DNA of 19,240 bases from JADYYB01 sp964402985 (GTDB lineage Bacteria > Pseudomonadota > Alphaproteobacteria > Rhizobiales > Kaistiaceae): positions 1 to 19,240 of the forward strand of contig CAYOET010000062.1 of assembly GCA_964402985.1 (NCBI GenBank), in the 5' to 3' direction. Shown piece after piece: positions 1 through 8,022 of this stretch. The notes beneath the pieces are model-generated. The model saw only the letters and a list, made by a program, of their open reading frames with translations, did not search any database and was not told the DNA's origin. The position numbers were made by a program, and so were the translations under genes. Numbering within the stretch: the stretch's first letter is position 1; every line of letters starts with the position of its first letter.

Positions 1-344
1 CCCGCCAGCGGCTCAATCGCGCGGATGAGGACGGCGCTGCCCGGCTCCTCGCCGGCCACGAAATTCAGGCACCAATGCATGCCGTAGGAGCGGTAGACGT
101 AGGCGTGGCCGCCCGGGCCGAACATCGTCGCATTCAGCGGCCGCGGACCCTTGAAGCTGTGCGAGGCCGGATCCTCGTGGTGGTAGGCCTCGGTCTCCAC
201 GATCAGGCCGCCTACGCCAGCGAAGGTGAGGAGGCTGCCAATCAACTTTTCGGCAACTTCGCTCACGCGCTTTGTGAAGAATCTCGAGGTCGGGGAAAGG
301 GGTGCTTTCTCGGTTGTGCTTCGTCTCTGGCTGCTTGCCGCCAT
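1..344 (-). CDS. 3-methyladenine DNA glycosylase (AAG/MPG family), N-terminal part
   Basis: Monofunctional base-excision repair glycosylase that removes alkylated purines such as 3-methyladenine. The visible 114 residues begin MAASSQRRSTTEKAPL and continue with FFTKRVSEVAEKLIGSLL, then the family hallmark IVETEAYHHEDPASHS, then GPRPLNATMFGPGGHAYVYR and SYGMHWCLNF. The Glu and Tyr of ETEAY and the His of ASHS match the catalytic Glu and base-intercalation pocket residues known from human AAG. The ATG at 342-344 is preceded by a purine-rich AGCAAGGA with very short spacing. The gene runs off the left edge of the window, so the C-terminal half is missing. It is divergent from the REC-EAL-HTH gene. 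Family assignment is firm; the exact start is less so. Another open frame on the same strand here is a shadow. Confidence 0.9.
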   Translation of the reverse strand, partial: MAASSQRRSTTEKAPLSPTSRFFTKRVSEVAEKLIGSLLTFAGVGGLIVETEAYHHEDPASHSFKGPRPLNATMFGPGGHAYVYRSYGMHWCLNFVAGEEPGSAVLIRAIEPLA

Positions 345-360
345 TCCTTGCTCTCACTGC

Positions 361-425
361 AATCTCAAGTAGTAACGAAGGTAGTTAAGTGATACTTGCT
401 TATAGAATCTCAAGTATAACTACCT
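361..425. promoter_or_regulatory. Cluster of three CAAGTA-n-TAAC elements forming an inverted repeat
   Basis: The divergent intergenic region carries AATCTCAAGTAGTAAC (361-376), a reversed copy GTTA-agtga-TACTTG (384-398) and AATCTCAAGTATAAC (406-420). AGGTAGTTA (379-387) plus TACTTG (393-398) pair exactly with CAAGTATAACTACCT (411-425), apart from a 5-nt insertion. The block is AT-rich against a GC-rich background and starts 17 bp upstream of the glycosylase ATG. It could be an operator for either divergent gene. A separate palindrome, CCAAT-tcg-ATTGG (495-507), lies 21 bp before the downstream ATG. No convincing -35/-10 pair could be assigned. Confidence 0.5.
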
Positions 426-528
426 CCATGACAGTGGATTTACTGAGAGCGGAGTTCAAATTGTCGCCAAACAATAATCAACGTTAGACATAGGCCAATT
501 CGATTGGGGTCTTCGGAAAAAACGAAAG

Positions 529-1995
529 ATGGACGCGCCAGCTTCGCCCAAAGTGCATTGCGCGATCGTCGAGGACAATGATGGTCTGCGCGCCCTGATG
601 GCGCGAACGCTGACGCGGCTCGGCTGCGAGGCATCCTCGTTCGATTCGGCGGGGTCGTTCCAGGCGGTCAGCGCCGGCGGTCTTCCGGATATTGTTCTCC
701 TCGACGTCAATCTGCCCGACGGCGACGCGATCGACGTCATCCGCTTTCTCAAAGAGGTCCGCTTCGGCGGGGTCCTTCAGCTGGTCAGCGGCATACGCGC
801 CGACCTTCTCGCCAATATCCGACAGATCGCGGAGCGGAATGGGCTCCGTACGCTTCCGCCGCTGTCGAAGCCGTTCAGCGTTCAGGATATCGAGAAAGTG
901 CTCGCGCGCCACGCGGCGCTCGGGCTTTCCCGGGCAGCGAGCGCGCCGGTCGTTGGCGCGCCGGTCGTCTTCGAGGCCGAAGCGGAGATCAGCGTCGATA
1001 CCGCGCTCCGGGGCGGTTGGCTCGTCTTTCACTACCAACCCAAGGTCGACCTCAAGACCGGCAAACTGGTCGGCCTCGAGGCGCTGGCGCGGGTCGACCA
1101 CCCCGATCTCGGCCTCATCCCGCACGCCGACTTCCTGCGCGACGCAACCCCGACCGAGTTCGACCAGCTGACCGAGGCGTGCATCCGCACCGTTGCTCGC
1201 GACTGGACCTCGCTCGCCGACAGCGGCGTCGACCTCAAGATCTCGATCAACATGCCGGTGGCGTCGCTGCACCGGCTCGCGCTCGGCGAAACGCTGCGCC
1301 GCGAGCGTCCGGCGCGCGGCAATTGGCCGGGCCTCGTCCTCGAGATCAGCGAGCGCGAGAGCCTCGGCGACCTCGACCGCGTGGCGGAAATCCTCGCCCA
1401 ACTCGAGATCCATGGCAGCACGCTGGCGATCGACAATTTCGGGATCGGCCACTCTTCGGTGTCGCGCCTCCGCGACCTCACTTTCGCCGAGCTCAAGATC
1501 GACCGCAGCTTCGTCAAGGGCTGCGCGACCAACCCCACCAACCTCTTCTTCTGCCAGACCGCGGTCACGCTCGCCCATCGCTTCGGCGCAGTCGCCGTCG
1601 CCGAGGGCGTCGAGAATTTCGAGGATCTGGCTGCCCTTCGCGCCATCGGCTGCGACGTCGCCCAGGGAGCGTTGTTCTCCCTCCCGGTGCCGCTCGAGAA
1701 CATCATCGAGTTCGCCGCCGTCGGCTGGACCCTCCCGGAATTCAAGCCGGTCGAGCGACGGCAGGCTGCGGGTGGGCGCCGCGCCGAAGACGCGCTCGCC
1801 TACCGCTTCCGCGAGCGGCTCACCGGGCGCGAGCTCGAAGTGCTCAAGAACGTGGTCGACGGCCAGTCGAGCAAGCAGGCGGCGCGCCAGCTCGGGCTCA
1901 GCCCGCGCACCGTCGAGGTTCACCGCTCGCGCATCATGTCCAAGCTCGGCGCCAGGAACGTCGCCGATCTCCTCCGCGTCGTCCTCGACAACTGA
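529..1995 (+). CDS. Response regulator with REC, EAL and LuxR-type HTH domains (VieA-like)
   Basis: A 488-residue protein with an N-terminal receiver (about 8-128: acidic pair E15-D16, phospho-acceptor D59 in LLDVNLPDG, S87, K114 in LSKPF). An EAL domain follows (about 155-395: EAL at 184-186, N241, LEISE 271-275, ELKIDRSFV with K323 and D325, AEGVEN 358-363, Q379). A LuxR-type helix-turn-helix ends the protein (about 429-486: LTGRELEVL, SPRTVEVHRSRIMSKLGA). REC-EAL-HTH is the architecture known from Vibrio cholerae VieA, which degrades c-di-GMP. In loop 6 the usual DDFGTGYSS reads DNFGIGHSS (302-310), so the second metal-site Asp is Asn. Activity may therefore be weak or lost, making a c-di-GMP-sensing transcription factor possible. 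It lies 103 bp upstream of the secretion genes on the same strand. The ATG at 529 follows a purine-rich stretch. Confidence 0.9.
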   Translation: MDAPASPKVHCAIVEDNDGLRALMARTLTRLGCEASSFDSAGSFQAVSAGGLPDIVLLDVNLPDGDAIDVIRFLKEVRFGGVLQLVSGIRADLLANIRQIAERNGLRTLPPLSKPFSVQDIEKVLARHAALGLSRAASAPVVGAPVVFEAEAEISVDTALRGGWLVFHYQPKVDLKTGKLVGLEALARVDHPDLGLIPHADFLRDATPTEFDQLTEACIRTVARDWTSLADSGVDLKISINMPVASLHRLALGETLRRERPARGNWPGLVLEISERESLGDLDRVAEILAQLEIHGSTLAIDNFGIGHSSVSRLRDLTFAELKIDRSFVKGCATNPTNLFFCQTAVTLAHRFGAVAVAEGVENFEDLAALRAIGCDVAQGALFSLPVPLENIIEFAAVGWTLPEFKPVERRQAAGGRRAEDALAYRFRERLTGRELEVLKNVVDGQSSKQAARQLGLSPRTVEVHRSRIMSKLGARNVADLLRVVLDN

Positions 1996-2098
1996 GGCTC
2001 GCCTTTGGGATTTGGCTGCCGGTCGAGACAAATCCGGTGGTGGCGCGAAGCCAATCTTCACCATTCGCCGCTAGCCTTCCCCGCCTTGGTTCCGGATC

Positions 2099-3862
2099 GT
2101 GCCCTTGACTGACCCGCGTCACCCGCCGTCGGTGATCCTCGATGCGCTGAAGGCCTGCCGTGCGGGCCTTGTCGGCTTCGCGGTGTTTTCGCTCGCCGCC
2201 AATCTCCTGATGCTGGCCGGGCCGCTCTACATGCTGCAGGTCTACGACCGCGTGCTGACCAGCCGCAGCGTCCCGACGCTCGTCGCGCTGTCGCTCTTCC
2301 TCCTCGCCGCCTATGTCGTCCAGGGGATCCTCGACGTGATCCGCGGCCGCATGGTCGGGCGGGTCGCGGGGGTGATCGACGGACGGCTCGGGCGGGCCGT
2401 GCATCGCGCGGTCACCAACAGCCAGCTGCCCGGGCAGCGCGGCGGGGAAAACTCGATCCGCGACCTCGACCAGATCCGCACCTTCCTGATGAGCGGCGGC
2501 CCGGTATCGCTCGCAGATCTGCCGTGGATGCCGGTGTTCCTGGCGATCTGCTTCCTCCTCCACCCGCTGATCGGCGTCGCCTCGCTCGGCGGGGCGATCG
2601 TGCTGGTGGTGGTCACGCTCCTCACCGAGCGTTCGACCCGGGCGCCCGGCCGCGTCATGGCGAGCGAGGGCGGGGCGCGCCAGATCATGGCGGAAGCGCA
2701 CCGGCGGAACGGGGAGACCATCGCCGCGATGGCGATGGGCGGCGCGCTGGCCGACCGCTGGTCGCGCGTGAACCGCAAATATCTCGATGCGCTCGAAGCA
2801 TCGAACGACGTCGTCTCCGGCTATGGCGGCGTGTCCAAGGTCGTCCGCATGCTGATCCAGTCGGGCATCCTGGGTCTCGGCGCGTATCTCGCCATTCAGG
2901 GCGAGCTCAGCCCGGGCTCGATGATCGCTGCCTCGATCATGATGGCGCGGGCCTTGGCCCCGATCGAAGGGGTGATCGCCAACTGGCGCTCGTTCGTCGG
3001 CGCGCGGCAGGGCAGCAATCGGCTCAATGCCGTCCTCGCCGCCAGCGCCGCGGCTTCGCCGAGCATCGTCCTCGAACTCCCCGCGCCGCGGCGGCAGCTT
3101 AGCACCGAAGGCGTGGCGGTCGCCGTGCCCGGCGGGACGCGGCCGATCGTGCGCGAGGTCGGTTTCGCCCTCGAGGCCGGCGAGGCGCTGGCCGTCATCG
3201 GCGCGAGCGGCTCGGGCAAAAGCTCGCTTGGCCGCGTGCTGCTCGGCGTGTGGCCAGCCGCGGGCGGAAGCGTGCGCATCGACGGGGCCTCGCTCAAGCA
3301 GTGGCGGACCGAGGCGCTCGGCCGGCATATCGGCTACGTCCCCCAGGCGATCGAGCTGTTCGAGGGGACGGTCGCTGAGAACATCGCGCGCATGGAAGCC
3401 GAGCCCGATTCCGGCAAGGTGCTCGAAGCGAGCCGCATCTCCGGCGCTCACGACATGATCCTCCGCCTCCCCAACGGATACGAGACCGAGGTCGGGGAGG
3501 GCGGCGTCAACCTCTCCGCCGGACAGCGGCAGCGCGTGGCCCTAGCGCGCGCCCTATACGGCGACCCGTTCCTCGTCGTCCTCGACGAGCCGAACAGCAA
3601 TCTCGACAACGAGGGCGAGAGCGCGCTCCTCGAAGCCGTCCGCGCGGTCAAGGCGCGCCGCGGCATCGTGGTGATGATCGCCCACCGCCCCGGCCTCCTC
3701 GCGGTCTGCGAGAAGGTTCTCTTCCTCGCCGACGGCGTGCAGCGCGCCTTCGGCCAACGCGACGACATTCTGCGGCGCATCCTGGCGCGCCCGGAGACGC
3801 AGTCCGCTCAGAGTGCCGGCGCGCTCAAGGTCGTCGGCAGCGACCTTCGGGAAGCGACCTGA
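2099..3862 (+). CDS. Type I secretion ABC permease/ATPase (PrtD family)
   Basis: Inner-membrane ATPase of a type I secretion system, 587 residues. The N-terminal membrane domain (about 20-310) starts with a hydrophobic segment followed by GPLYMLQVYDRVL, a typical PrtD/HasD signature, and has further hydrophobic stretches near 58-80, 145-176 and 250-285. No C39 peptidase domain precedes it, consistent with cargo that keeps its C-terminal export signal. The nucleotide-binding domain shows Walker A GASGSGKS (368-375), Q-loop YVPQ (Q416), signature LSAGQ (472-476), Walker B VVLDEP (D496, E497) and switch His H529. The start is a GTG at 2099. Its stop overlaps the ATG of the adaptor gene (TGATG), so the two are translationally coupled. 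The cargo is probably the RTX protease encoded just downstream. Confidence 0.93.
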   Translation: MPLTDPRHPPSVILDALKACRAGLVGFAVFSLAANLLMLAGPLYMLQVYDRVLTSRSVPTLVALSLFLLAAYVVQGILDVIRGRMVGRVAGVIDGRLGRAVHRAVTNSQLPGQRGGENSIRDLDQIRTFLMSGGPVSLADLPWMPVFLAICFLLHPLIGVASLGGAIVLVVVTLLTERSTRAPGRVMASEGGARQIMAEAHRRNGETIAAMAMGGALADRWSRVNRKYLDALEASNDVVSGYGGVSKVVRMLIQSGILGLGAYLAIQGELSPGSMIAASIMMARALAPIEGVIANWRSFVGARQGSNRLNAVLAASAAASPSIVLELPAPRRQLSTEGVAVAVPGGTRPIVREVGFALEAGEALAVIGASGSGKSSLGRVLLGVWPAAGGSVRIDGASLKQWRTEALGRHIGYVPQAIELFEGTVAENIARMEAEPDSGKVLEASRISGAHDMILRLPNGYETEVGEGGVNLSAGQRQRVALARALYGDPFLVVLDEPNSNLDNEGESALLEAVRAVKARRGIVVMIAHRPGLLAVCEKVLFLADGVQRAFGQRDDILRRILARPETQSAQSAGALKVVGSDLREAT

Positions 3863-5154
3863 TGGCCGCGCGCACGCCCGAGGCGCGGCTCCGCCGCCTC
3901 AACCTCGCCGGCACCGCGACCATCCTGGCGCTGGTCGGCGGCGCGGGCGTGTGGGCCAACGCCACCACGATCTCGGGTGCCGTCGTCGCGCCGGGTGTCA
4001 TTGTTGTCGAGGGCCATCTCCAGCGCATCCAGCCGCCGATCGGCGGTGTCGTCCGCGCGCTCGAGGTGCAGGAAGGGCAGCGGGTGGAAGCGGGGCAGCT
4101 CCTCGTGCAGCTCGACCCGACTCAGGCGCGCGCCTCGCTCGCCATCCTCGACAACAGCCTCGATGAGCTCGCCGCGCGCCGCGCCCGGCTTCTTGCCGAG
4201 CGCGACGGAGCGGAGGCGGTGGACTTCAGCCAATTGGCCGACGCGGGCGCGGCGCTCAGCGAGACGATGGAATCCGAGCGCCACCTCTTCGACATGCGCG
4301 GCGCTGCGCGGCAATCGGAGGAGGAGGGGCTGCACGAGCGGATCGCCCAATACGAGGACGAGATCGACGGGCTCGACGCGCAGCTCGACGCGCGGCGGCA
4401 GGAGCTGGTGCTGGTCGAGGCCGATCTCGCACGCCTCCGTCGCCTCCTCGCCAACTCGCTCGTCGAGCAGTCGACGGTGACCGCGCGCGAGCGGGAAACC
4501 GCCGGTCTCCGCGGCGAGCTTGGCGAGCTGACCGCGACGATCGCGCAGACACGTGGACGGATCACCGAGACGCAGCTGCAGATCCTCGCGGTCGAGCAGA
4601 ATTTCCGCAGCGACGTGGGCAGCGAGCTGCGCGAGGTCGAGGCGCAGCTGGCCGAACTCAGCGAACGGCGCATCGCGGCCGACGACCAGCTCGCCAACCT
4701 CACCATTCTCGCCCCGACCTCGGGCAGCGTGCATCAGCTCGCCCTGCATACGCTGGGCGGGGTGGTCGGCCCCGGCGAGACGCTGATGATGATCGTACCG
4801 GAGGGGGACGACCTGACGATCGAGGCGCGGGTCGCGCCGACCGAGATCGACCAGGTGCGGCTCGGGCAGACGGCGGTGGTCCGCTTTGCCGCCTTCAACC
4901 GGCGCACGACGCCCGAGGTGATCGGCACCGTCAACCGGATCGGCGGCGACATCGTGCAGCCGCAGGAAAACGTGGCCCCGTACTACGTCGTTCGCATCGC
5001 GCTTCCGCCCGACGTCGCCGCCCAGCTCGGCGATGCCAGGCTCCTCCCCGGCATGATGGTCGAGACCTTCATGCAGACCGACGAGCGGACGGTGATGTCC
5101 TACCTCGTCGAGCCGCTCGCCGACCAGATCGGCCGCACCTTCCGCGAGCGCTAG
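3862..5154 (+). CDS. Type I secretion membrane fusion protein (HlyD/PrtE family)
   Basis: Periplasmic adaptor that links the ABC ATPase to an outer-membrane channel; 430 residues. One N-terminal transmembrane segment (about 15-33) follows a short basic cytoplasmic tail. A lipoyl/barrel half-motif comes next (about 43-88: GVVRALEVQEGQRVEAGQLL). Residues about 90-270 are rich in Leu, Glu, Arg and Gln heptads, the long coiled-coil hairpin. The chain returns through the second lipoyl half (LTILAPTSGSV, about 287-297) and a beta-barrel domain ending in LLPGMMVETFM. It overlaps the ATPase stop by one base. No TolC-like partner is encoded in the window, so the channel must come from elsewhere in the genome or beyond the edges. 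Confidence 0.92.
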   Translation: MAARTPEARLRRLNLAGTATILALVGGAGVWANATTISGAVVAPGVIVVEGHLQRIQPPIGGVVRALEVQEGQRVEAGQLLVQLDPTQARASLAILDNSLDELAARRARLLAERDGAEAVDFSQLADAGAALSETMESERHLFDMRGAARQSEEEGLHERIAQYEDEIDGLDAQLDARRQELVLVEADLARLRRLLANSLVEQSTVTARERETAGLRGELGELTATIAQTRGRITETQLQILAVEQNFRSDVGSELREVEAQLAELSERRIAADDQLANLTILAPTSGSVHQLALHTLGGVVGPGETLMMIVPEGDDLTIEARVAPTEIDQVRLGQTAVVRFAAFNRRTTPEVIGTVNRIGGDIVQPQENVAPYYVVRIALPPDVAAQLGDARLLPGMMVETFMQTDERTVMSYLVEPLADQIGRTFRER

Positions 5155-5336
5155 ACTCCACGGAAAGCCTCGATTTTCGGGACTCCACGGCCGCCGCAAC
5201 CGGCCGCTGAAAGCGATGACTGTCGCCGCACGCGCCGCGCGGTAAGTAGTCATACTAAGGGCCGCTACGCTCTCAGCGACCAACCCATCGGGCCTACCTC
5301 CACGCGTGTCGCAACACGCACGTGGAAGTCGCCCAA
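5155..5336 (+). other. Leader region between the secretion genes and the protease
   Basis: This 182-bp gap holds a 10-bp direct repeat GACTCCACGG (5154-5163 and 5181-5190). It also has a GC-rich inverted repeat CGGCCG (5188-5193, 5201-5206) without a following T-run, so it is a poor terminator. A small AT-rich patch GTAAGTAGTCATACTAAGG (about 5241-5260) could hold a -10 element. Just before the protease is a hairpin GCGTGT-cgca-ACACGC (5304-5319). The protease could have its own promoter here, but no confident -35/-10 pair is visible. Confidence 0.3.
5324..5328 (+). promoter_or_regulatory. Shine-Dalgarno site favouring the ATG at 5337
   Basis: GGAAG lies 8 nt before ATG 5337. It supports that start over the in-frame GTG at 5322, which has no Shine-Dalgarno-like sequence before it. 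Confidence 0.5.
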
Positions 5337-7949
5337 ATGCCCTCCGTCTCGACCACTAGGAACTCCGGCAATGCCAACGTCGACGGCATTCTCAGTGGGT
5401 ACAAGTGGGGTGTCCTGAACCTCACCTACAGCTTCCCGGGAAGCGGCGCCTACTACGGCGGGACCTATGGGAGCGGCGAGCAGAACTACAATTTCGGGTC
5501 GCTCAACGCGAGCCAGCAGGCGATGGCGCGGGTGGCGCTCGGCCAGTACGCGGCGGTGTCGGGTTTGAGCTTCGCGGAGATCCAGGAGACGGCCTCGCAG
5601 CACGCCGACCTCCGCTTCGCGCTGTCCGACTACCCCTACACCGCCTGGGCCTACTACCCGAGCACCAACGCGGCCGGCGGCGACGCCTGGTTCAACAAGT
5701 CGAGCGGCTGGTACAACAGCCCGAGCAAGGGCAACTACGCCTCGCTGACCTTCCTGCACGAGACCGGCCACGCGATCGGCCTCGACCACGCCCATGAGGG
5801 CAAGGCCGTGCCCGTCGCGCACGACTCGATGGAATACACGGTGATGAGCTACCGGTCGTATGCCGGGGCGAACGTCAACGCCGGCTACACCAACGAGACC
5901 TGGGGCTACGCGCAGTCGCTGATGATGTACGACATCGCGGCCGCTCAATACCTCTACGGCGCGGACTTCAACACCCAGTCGGGCAACACGACCTACACCT
6001 GGAGCCCGACCAGCGGCGAGATGTTCGTCAACGGCGTCGGGCAGGGGAAGCCCGGCGCCAACCGCATCTTCTTCACCGTGTGGGACGGCAACGGCGTCGA
6101 TACCTACGACTTCTCGTCCTACACGACCGGCCTCAAGGTCGATCTTCGTCCGGGCGAGTGGACCACCACCTCGACCGCGCAGCTCGCCAAGCTCCACTAT
6201 GACGGGTCGAAGGTCGCGGTCGGCAACATCGCCAACGCGCTCCAGTACAACGGCGACGCCCGTTCGCTGATCGAGAACGCCAAGGGCGGTTCGGCGGCCG
6301 ACACGATCACCGGAAACGACATTGCCAACACTCTGTGGGGCAATGGCGGCAACGACACGCTCAACGGGCTCCTCGGCGACGATGTGCTGGTCGGCGGCGC
6401 GGGCATGGACACACTCGACGGGGGCGCGGGCAACGACGCTGCGGATTTCGGCGACAAGACCCTCGCGGTCGAGGTGACGCTGAACGGGAGCGCGGCCGTC
6501 ACCGCCAAGGTCGGCGGCAAGGCCGAGGATACGCTCAAAAGTATCGAGAGCGTCCGCGGCGGCTCGGTGGCCGACAAGCTGACAGGGGACGCGCTTGCCA
6601 ACGCGCTGTCCGGCAATGGCGGCAACGACACCATTTCCGGGGGCGGCGGCAACGATACGCTCGACGGCGGGGTTGGCGACGACCTTCTCTCGGGCGGTGC
6701 GGGCAACGACGCCCTCGACGGCGGAGCTGGCGTCGACACGGCCGACTACCGCGACAAGACTGCGTCCGTCCAGGTGACGTTGAACGGGGCCGTCGCGGCG
6801 GCGGTTCTGATCGGCGGCACCGCCCGGACCATCCCCGCTGAGGAGCCCGCGCAGGAAGAGGACAGCGACGGCGGGCTCCTCGGGCTCGGAAACCTTTTTG
6901 GCGGAGACGACGACGTCGAGACGCCCGACAACGCGCCGGCGCCGGCCGGGGCCACCTCGGGAACGGCCGAGGATACGATCAAGAACATCGAGAACGTGCA
7001 GGGCGGCGGGGCGGCCGACCAGCTGACCGGCGACGCGCTCGCCAACGGCCTCTTCGGCAATGGCGGGGACGATTTCCTCGCCGGCCGCGGCGGCAAGGAC
7101 ACGCTCGACGGCGGCGCCGGCGTCGACACCGCCGACTATTCCGAGAAGACCACTGCCGTCTCCGTCGCGCTCAACGGCGCGACCAACGCCACCGTCTCGG
7201 TCGGCGGGGTGGCGGAAGACACCATTCGCAATATCGAGAACGTCCTCGGCGGGTCGGCCAACGACACGCTGAAGGGCGATACTCTCGCCAACTATCTGTT
7301 CGGCGCCGCCGGCGATGATTTCCTCCAGGGCATGGGCGGAGGCGACACCATCGACGGCGGCGCCGGCCTCGACACGGCCGACTACCGCGACAAGTCGGTG
7401 GCGGTCGACGTCACCCTCAACGGGGCGAGCAACGTCTCGGCGAAGGTCGGCGGGGTGATCGAGGACACTCTTCGCAATGTCGAGAACCTCCAGGGCGGTT
7501 CGGCGGCCGACAAGCTGACCGGCGACGCGCTCGCCAACGGGCTGTTCGGCAACGGTGGCAACGACAGCCTCTCCGGCATGGGCGGCAACGACACGCTGAA
7601 CGGCGGGCTCGGCGCCGACATCCTCAGCGGTGGCGCGGGTACGGACAATTTCGTGTTCAGCAGCGCGCTCGGCTCGGGCAATGTCGACCAGATCGCCGAT
7701 TTCAGCGCGGTCGACGACACCCTCCGGCTCGACGACGCGATGTTCAAGTCGCTCAGGGCGGGCGCTCTGACCGAGGCTGCGTTCTACGCCGGCACGGCCG
7801 CGCACGATGCCAGCGACCGCATCATCTACAACGCCAAGACCGGGGCGCTCCTCTATGACGCCGACGGCAACGGCAGAACGGCGGCGGTGCAGTTCGCGAC
7901 GATGAGCCCGAACCTTTCGGTCACCTACGCCGACTTCTACGTCGTTTAA
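5337..7949 (+). CDS. Secreted serralysin-like zinc metalloprotease with RTX repeats
   Basis: An 870-residue M10 metalloprotease, probably exported by the adjacent type I system. The catalytic domain (about 15-245) contains HETGHAIGLDH (141-151), which is the HExxHxxGxxH zinc motif, and the Met-turn VMSYRSY (M170, with Tyr172 as the expected extra zinc ligand of serralysins). There is no Sec signal peptide. From about 336 to 772, calcium-binding GGxGxDxLx nonapeptides alternate with about 50-residue spacers. The C-terminal M10_C-type domain (about 772-870) ends in DFYVV, an acidic residue plus hydrophobic tail as in type I export signals of this family. The protein is much longer than classical serralysins (about 470-500 residues) because of repeat expansion. 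An acidic, Pro/Gly-rich insertion interrupts one spacer (about 497-543). GTG 5322 would add five residues. Confidence 0.92.
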   Translation: MPSVSTTRNSGNANVDGILSGYKWGVLNLTYSFPGSGAYYGGTYGSGEQNYNFGSLNASQQAMARVALGQYAAVSGLSFAEIQETASQHADLRFALSDYPYTAWAYYPSTNAAGGDAWFNKSSGWYNSPSKGNYASLTFLHETGHAIGLDHAHEGKAVPVAHDSMEYTVMSYRSYAGANVNAGYTNETWGYAQSLMMYDIAAAQYLYGADFNTQSGNTTYTWSPTSGEMFVNGVGQGKPGANRIFFTVWDGNGVDTYDFSSYTTGLKVDLRPGEWTTTSTAQLAKLHYDGSKVAVGNIANALQYNGDARSLIENAKGGSAADTITGNDIANTLWGNGGNDTLNGLLGDDVLVGGAGMDTLDGGAGNDAADFGDKTLAVEVTLNGSAAVTAKVGGKAEDTLKSIESVRGGSVADKLTGDALANALSGNGGNDTISGGGGNDTLDGGVGDDLLSGGAGNDALDGGAGVDTADYRDKTASVQVTLNGAVAAAVLIGGTARTIPAEEPAQEEDSDGGLLGLGNLFGGDDDVETPDNAPAPAGATSGTAEDTIKNIENVQGGGAADQLTGDALANGLFGNGGDDFLAGRGGKDTLDGGAGVDTADYSEKTTAVSVALNGATNATVSVGGVAEDTIRNIENVLGGSANDTLKGDTLANYLFGAAGDDFLQGMGGGDTIDGGAGLDTADYRDKSVAVDVTLNGASNVSAKVGGVIEDTLRNVENLQGGSAADKLTGDALANGLFGNGGNDSLSGMGGNDTLNGGLGADILSGGAGTDNFVFSSALGSGNVDQIADFSAVDDTLRLDDAMFKSLRAGALTEAAFYAGTAAHDASDRIIYNAKTGALLYDADGNGRTAAVQFATMSPNLSVTYADFYVV
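6342..7652 (+). repeat. Modular RTX repeat region within the protease
   Basis: Five blocks of GGxGxDxLx nonapeptides (residues about 336-371, 426-470, 574-600, 656-682, 738-772) are separated by four homologous spacers. Each spacer has the pattern (A/S)VxVxLNGAxxxxxxVGG, then AEDTIxNIENVxGGSA, then ADKLTGDALANxLFGNGG. Similarity extends to DNA: GCTGACCGGCGACGCGCTCG occurs in two of the modules, near 7021 and 7515. This indicates growth by tandem duplication of a unit of about 80 residues. Confidence 0.88.
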
Positions 7950-8022
7950 CCCCAACGGAGCCACTTCACTTAAGACCGGATTCGTCGTCTAAAGCCGCCC
8001 ACCAGCAGCCAGGGGACGAGCC

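Noticed and set aside
484..2064. A 526-codon open frame on the minus strand opposite the REC-EAL-HTH gene
   Set aside because: Composition is Arg/Glu/Ala-rich with no domain, and the plus strand encodes three complete recognised domains.
5188..5206. CGGCCG inverted repeat after the HlyD-family gene as a terminator
   Set aside because: The stem is only 6 bp and no T-run follows.
3808..5283. A 491-codon open frame on the minus strand opposite the HlyD-family gene
   Set aside because: Shadow of a firmly identified gene; no motif of its own.
6342..7652. Regular repeats considered as a CRISPR array
   Set aside because: The repeats are in-frame coding RTX modules with protein-level periodicity, not short identical repeats with unique spacers.
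5265..7964. An 899-codon open frame on the minus strand opposite the protease
   Set aside because: It mirrors the repeats of the protease and has no recognisable domain. Long antisense frames are expected with this codon bias, and the plus strand has a clear zinc motif and RTX repeats.
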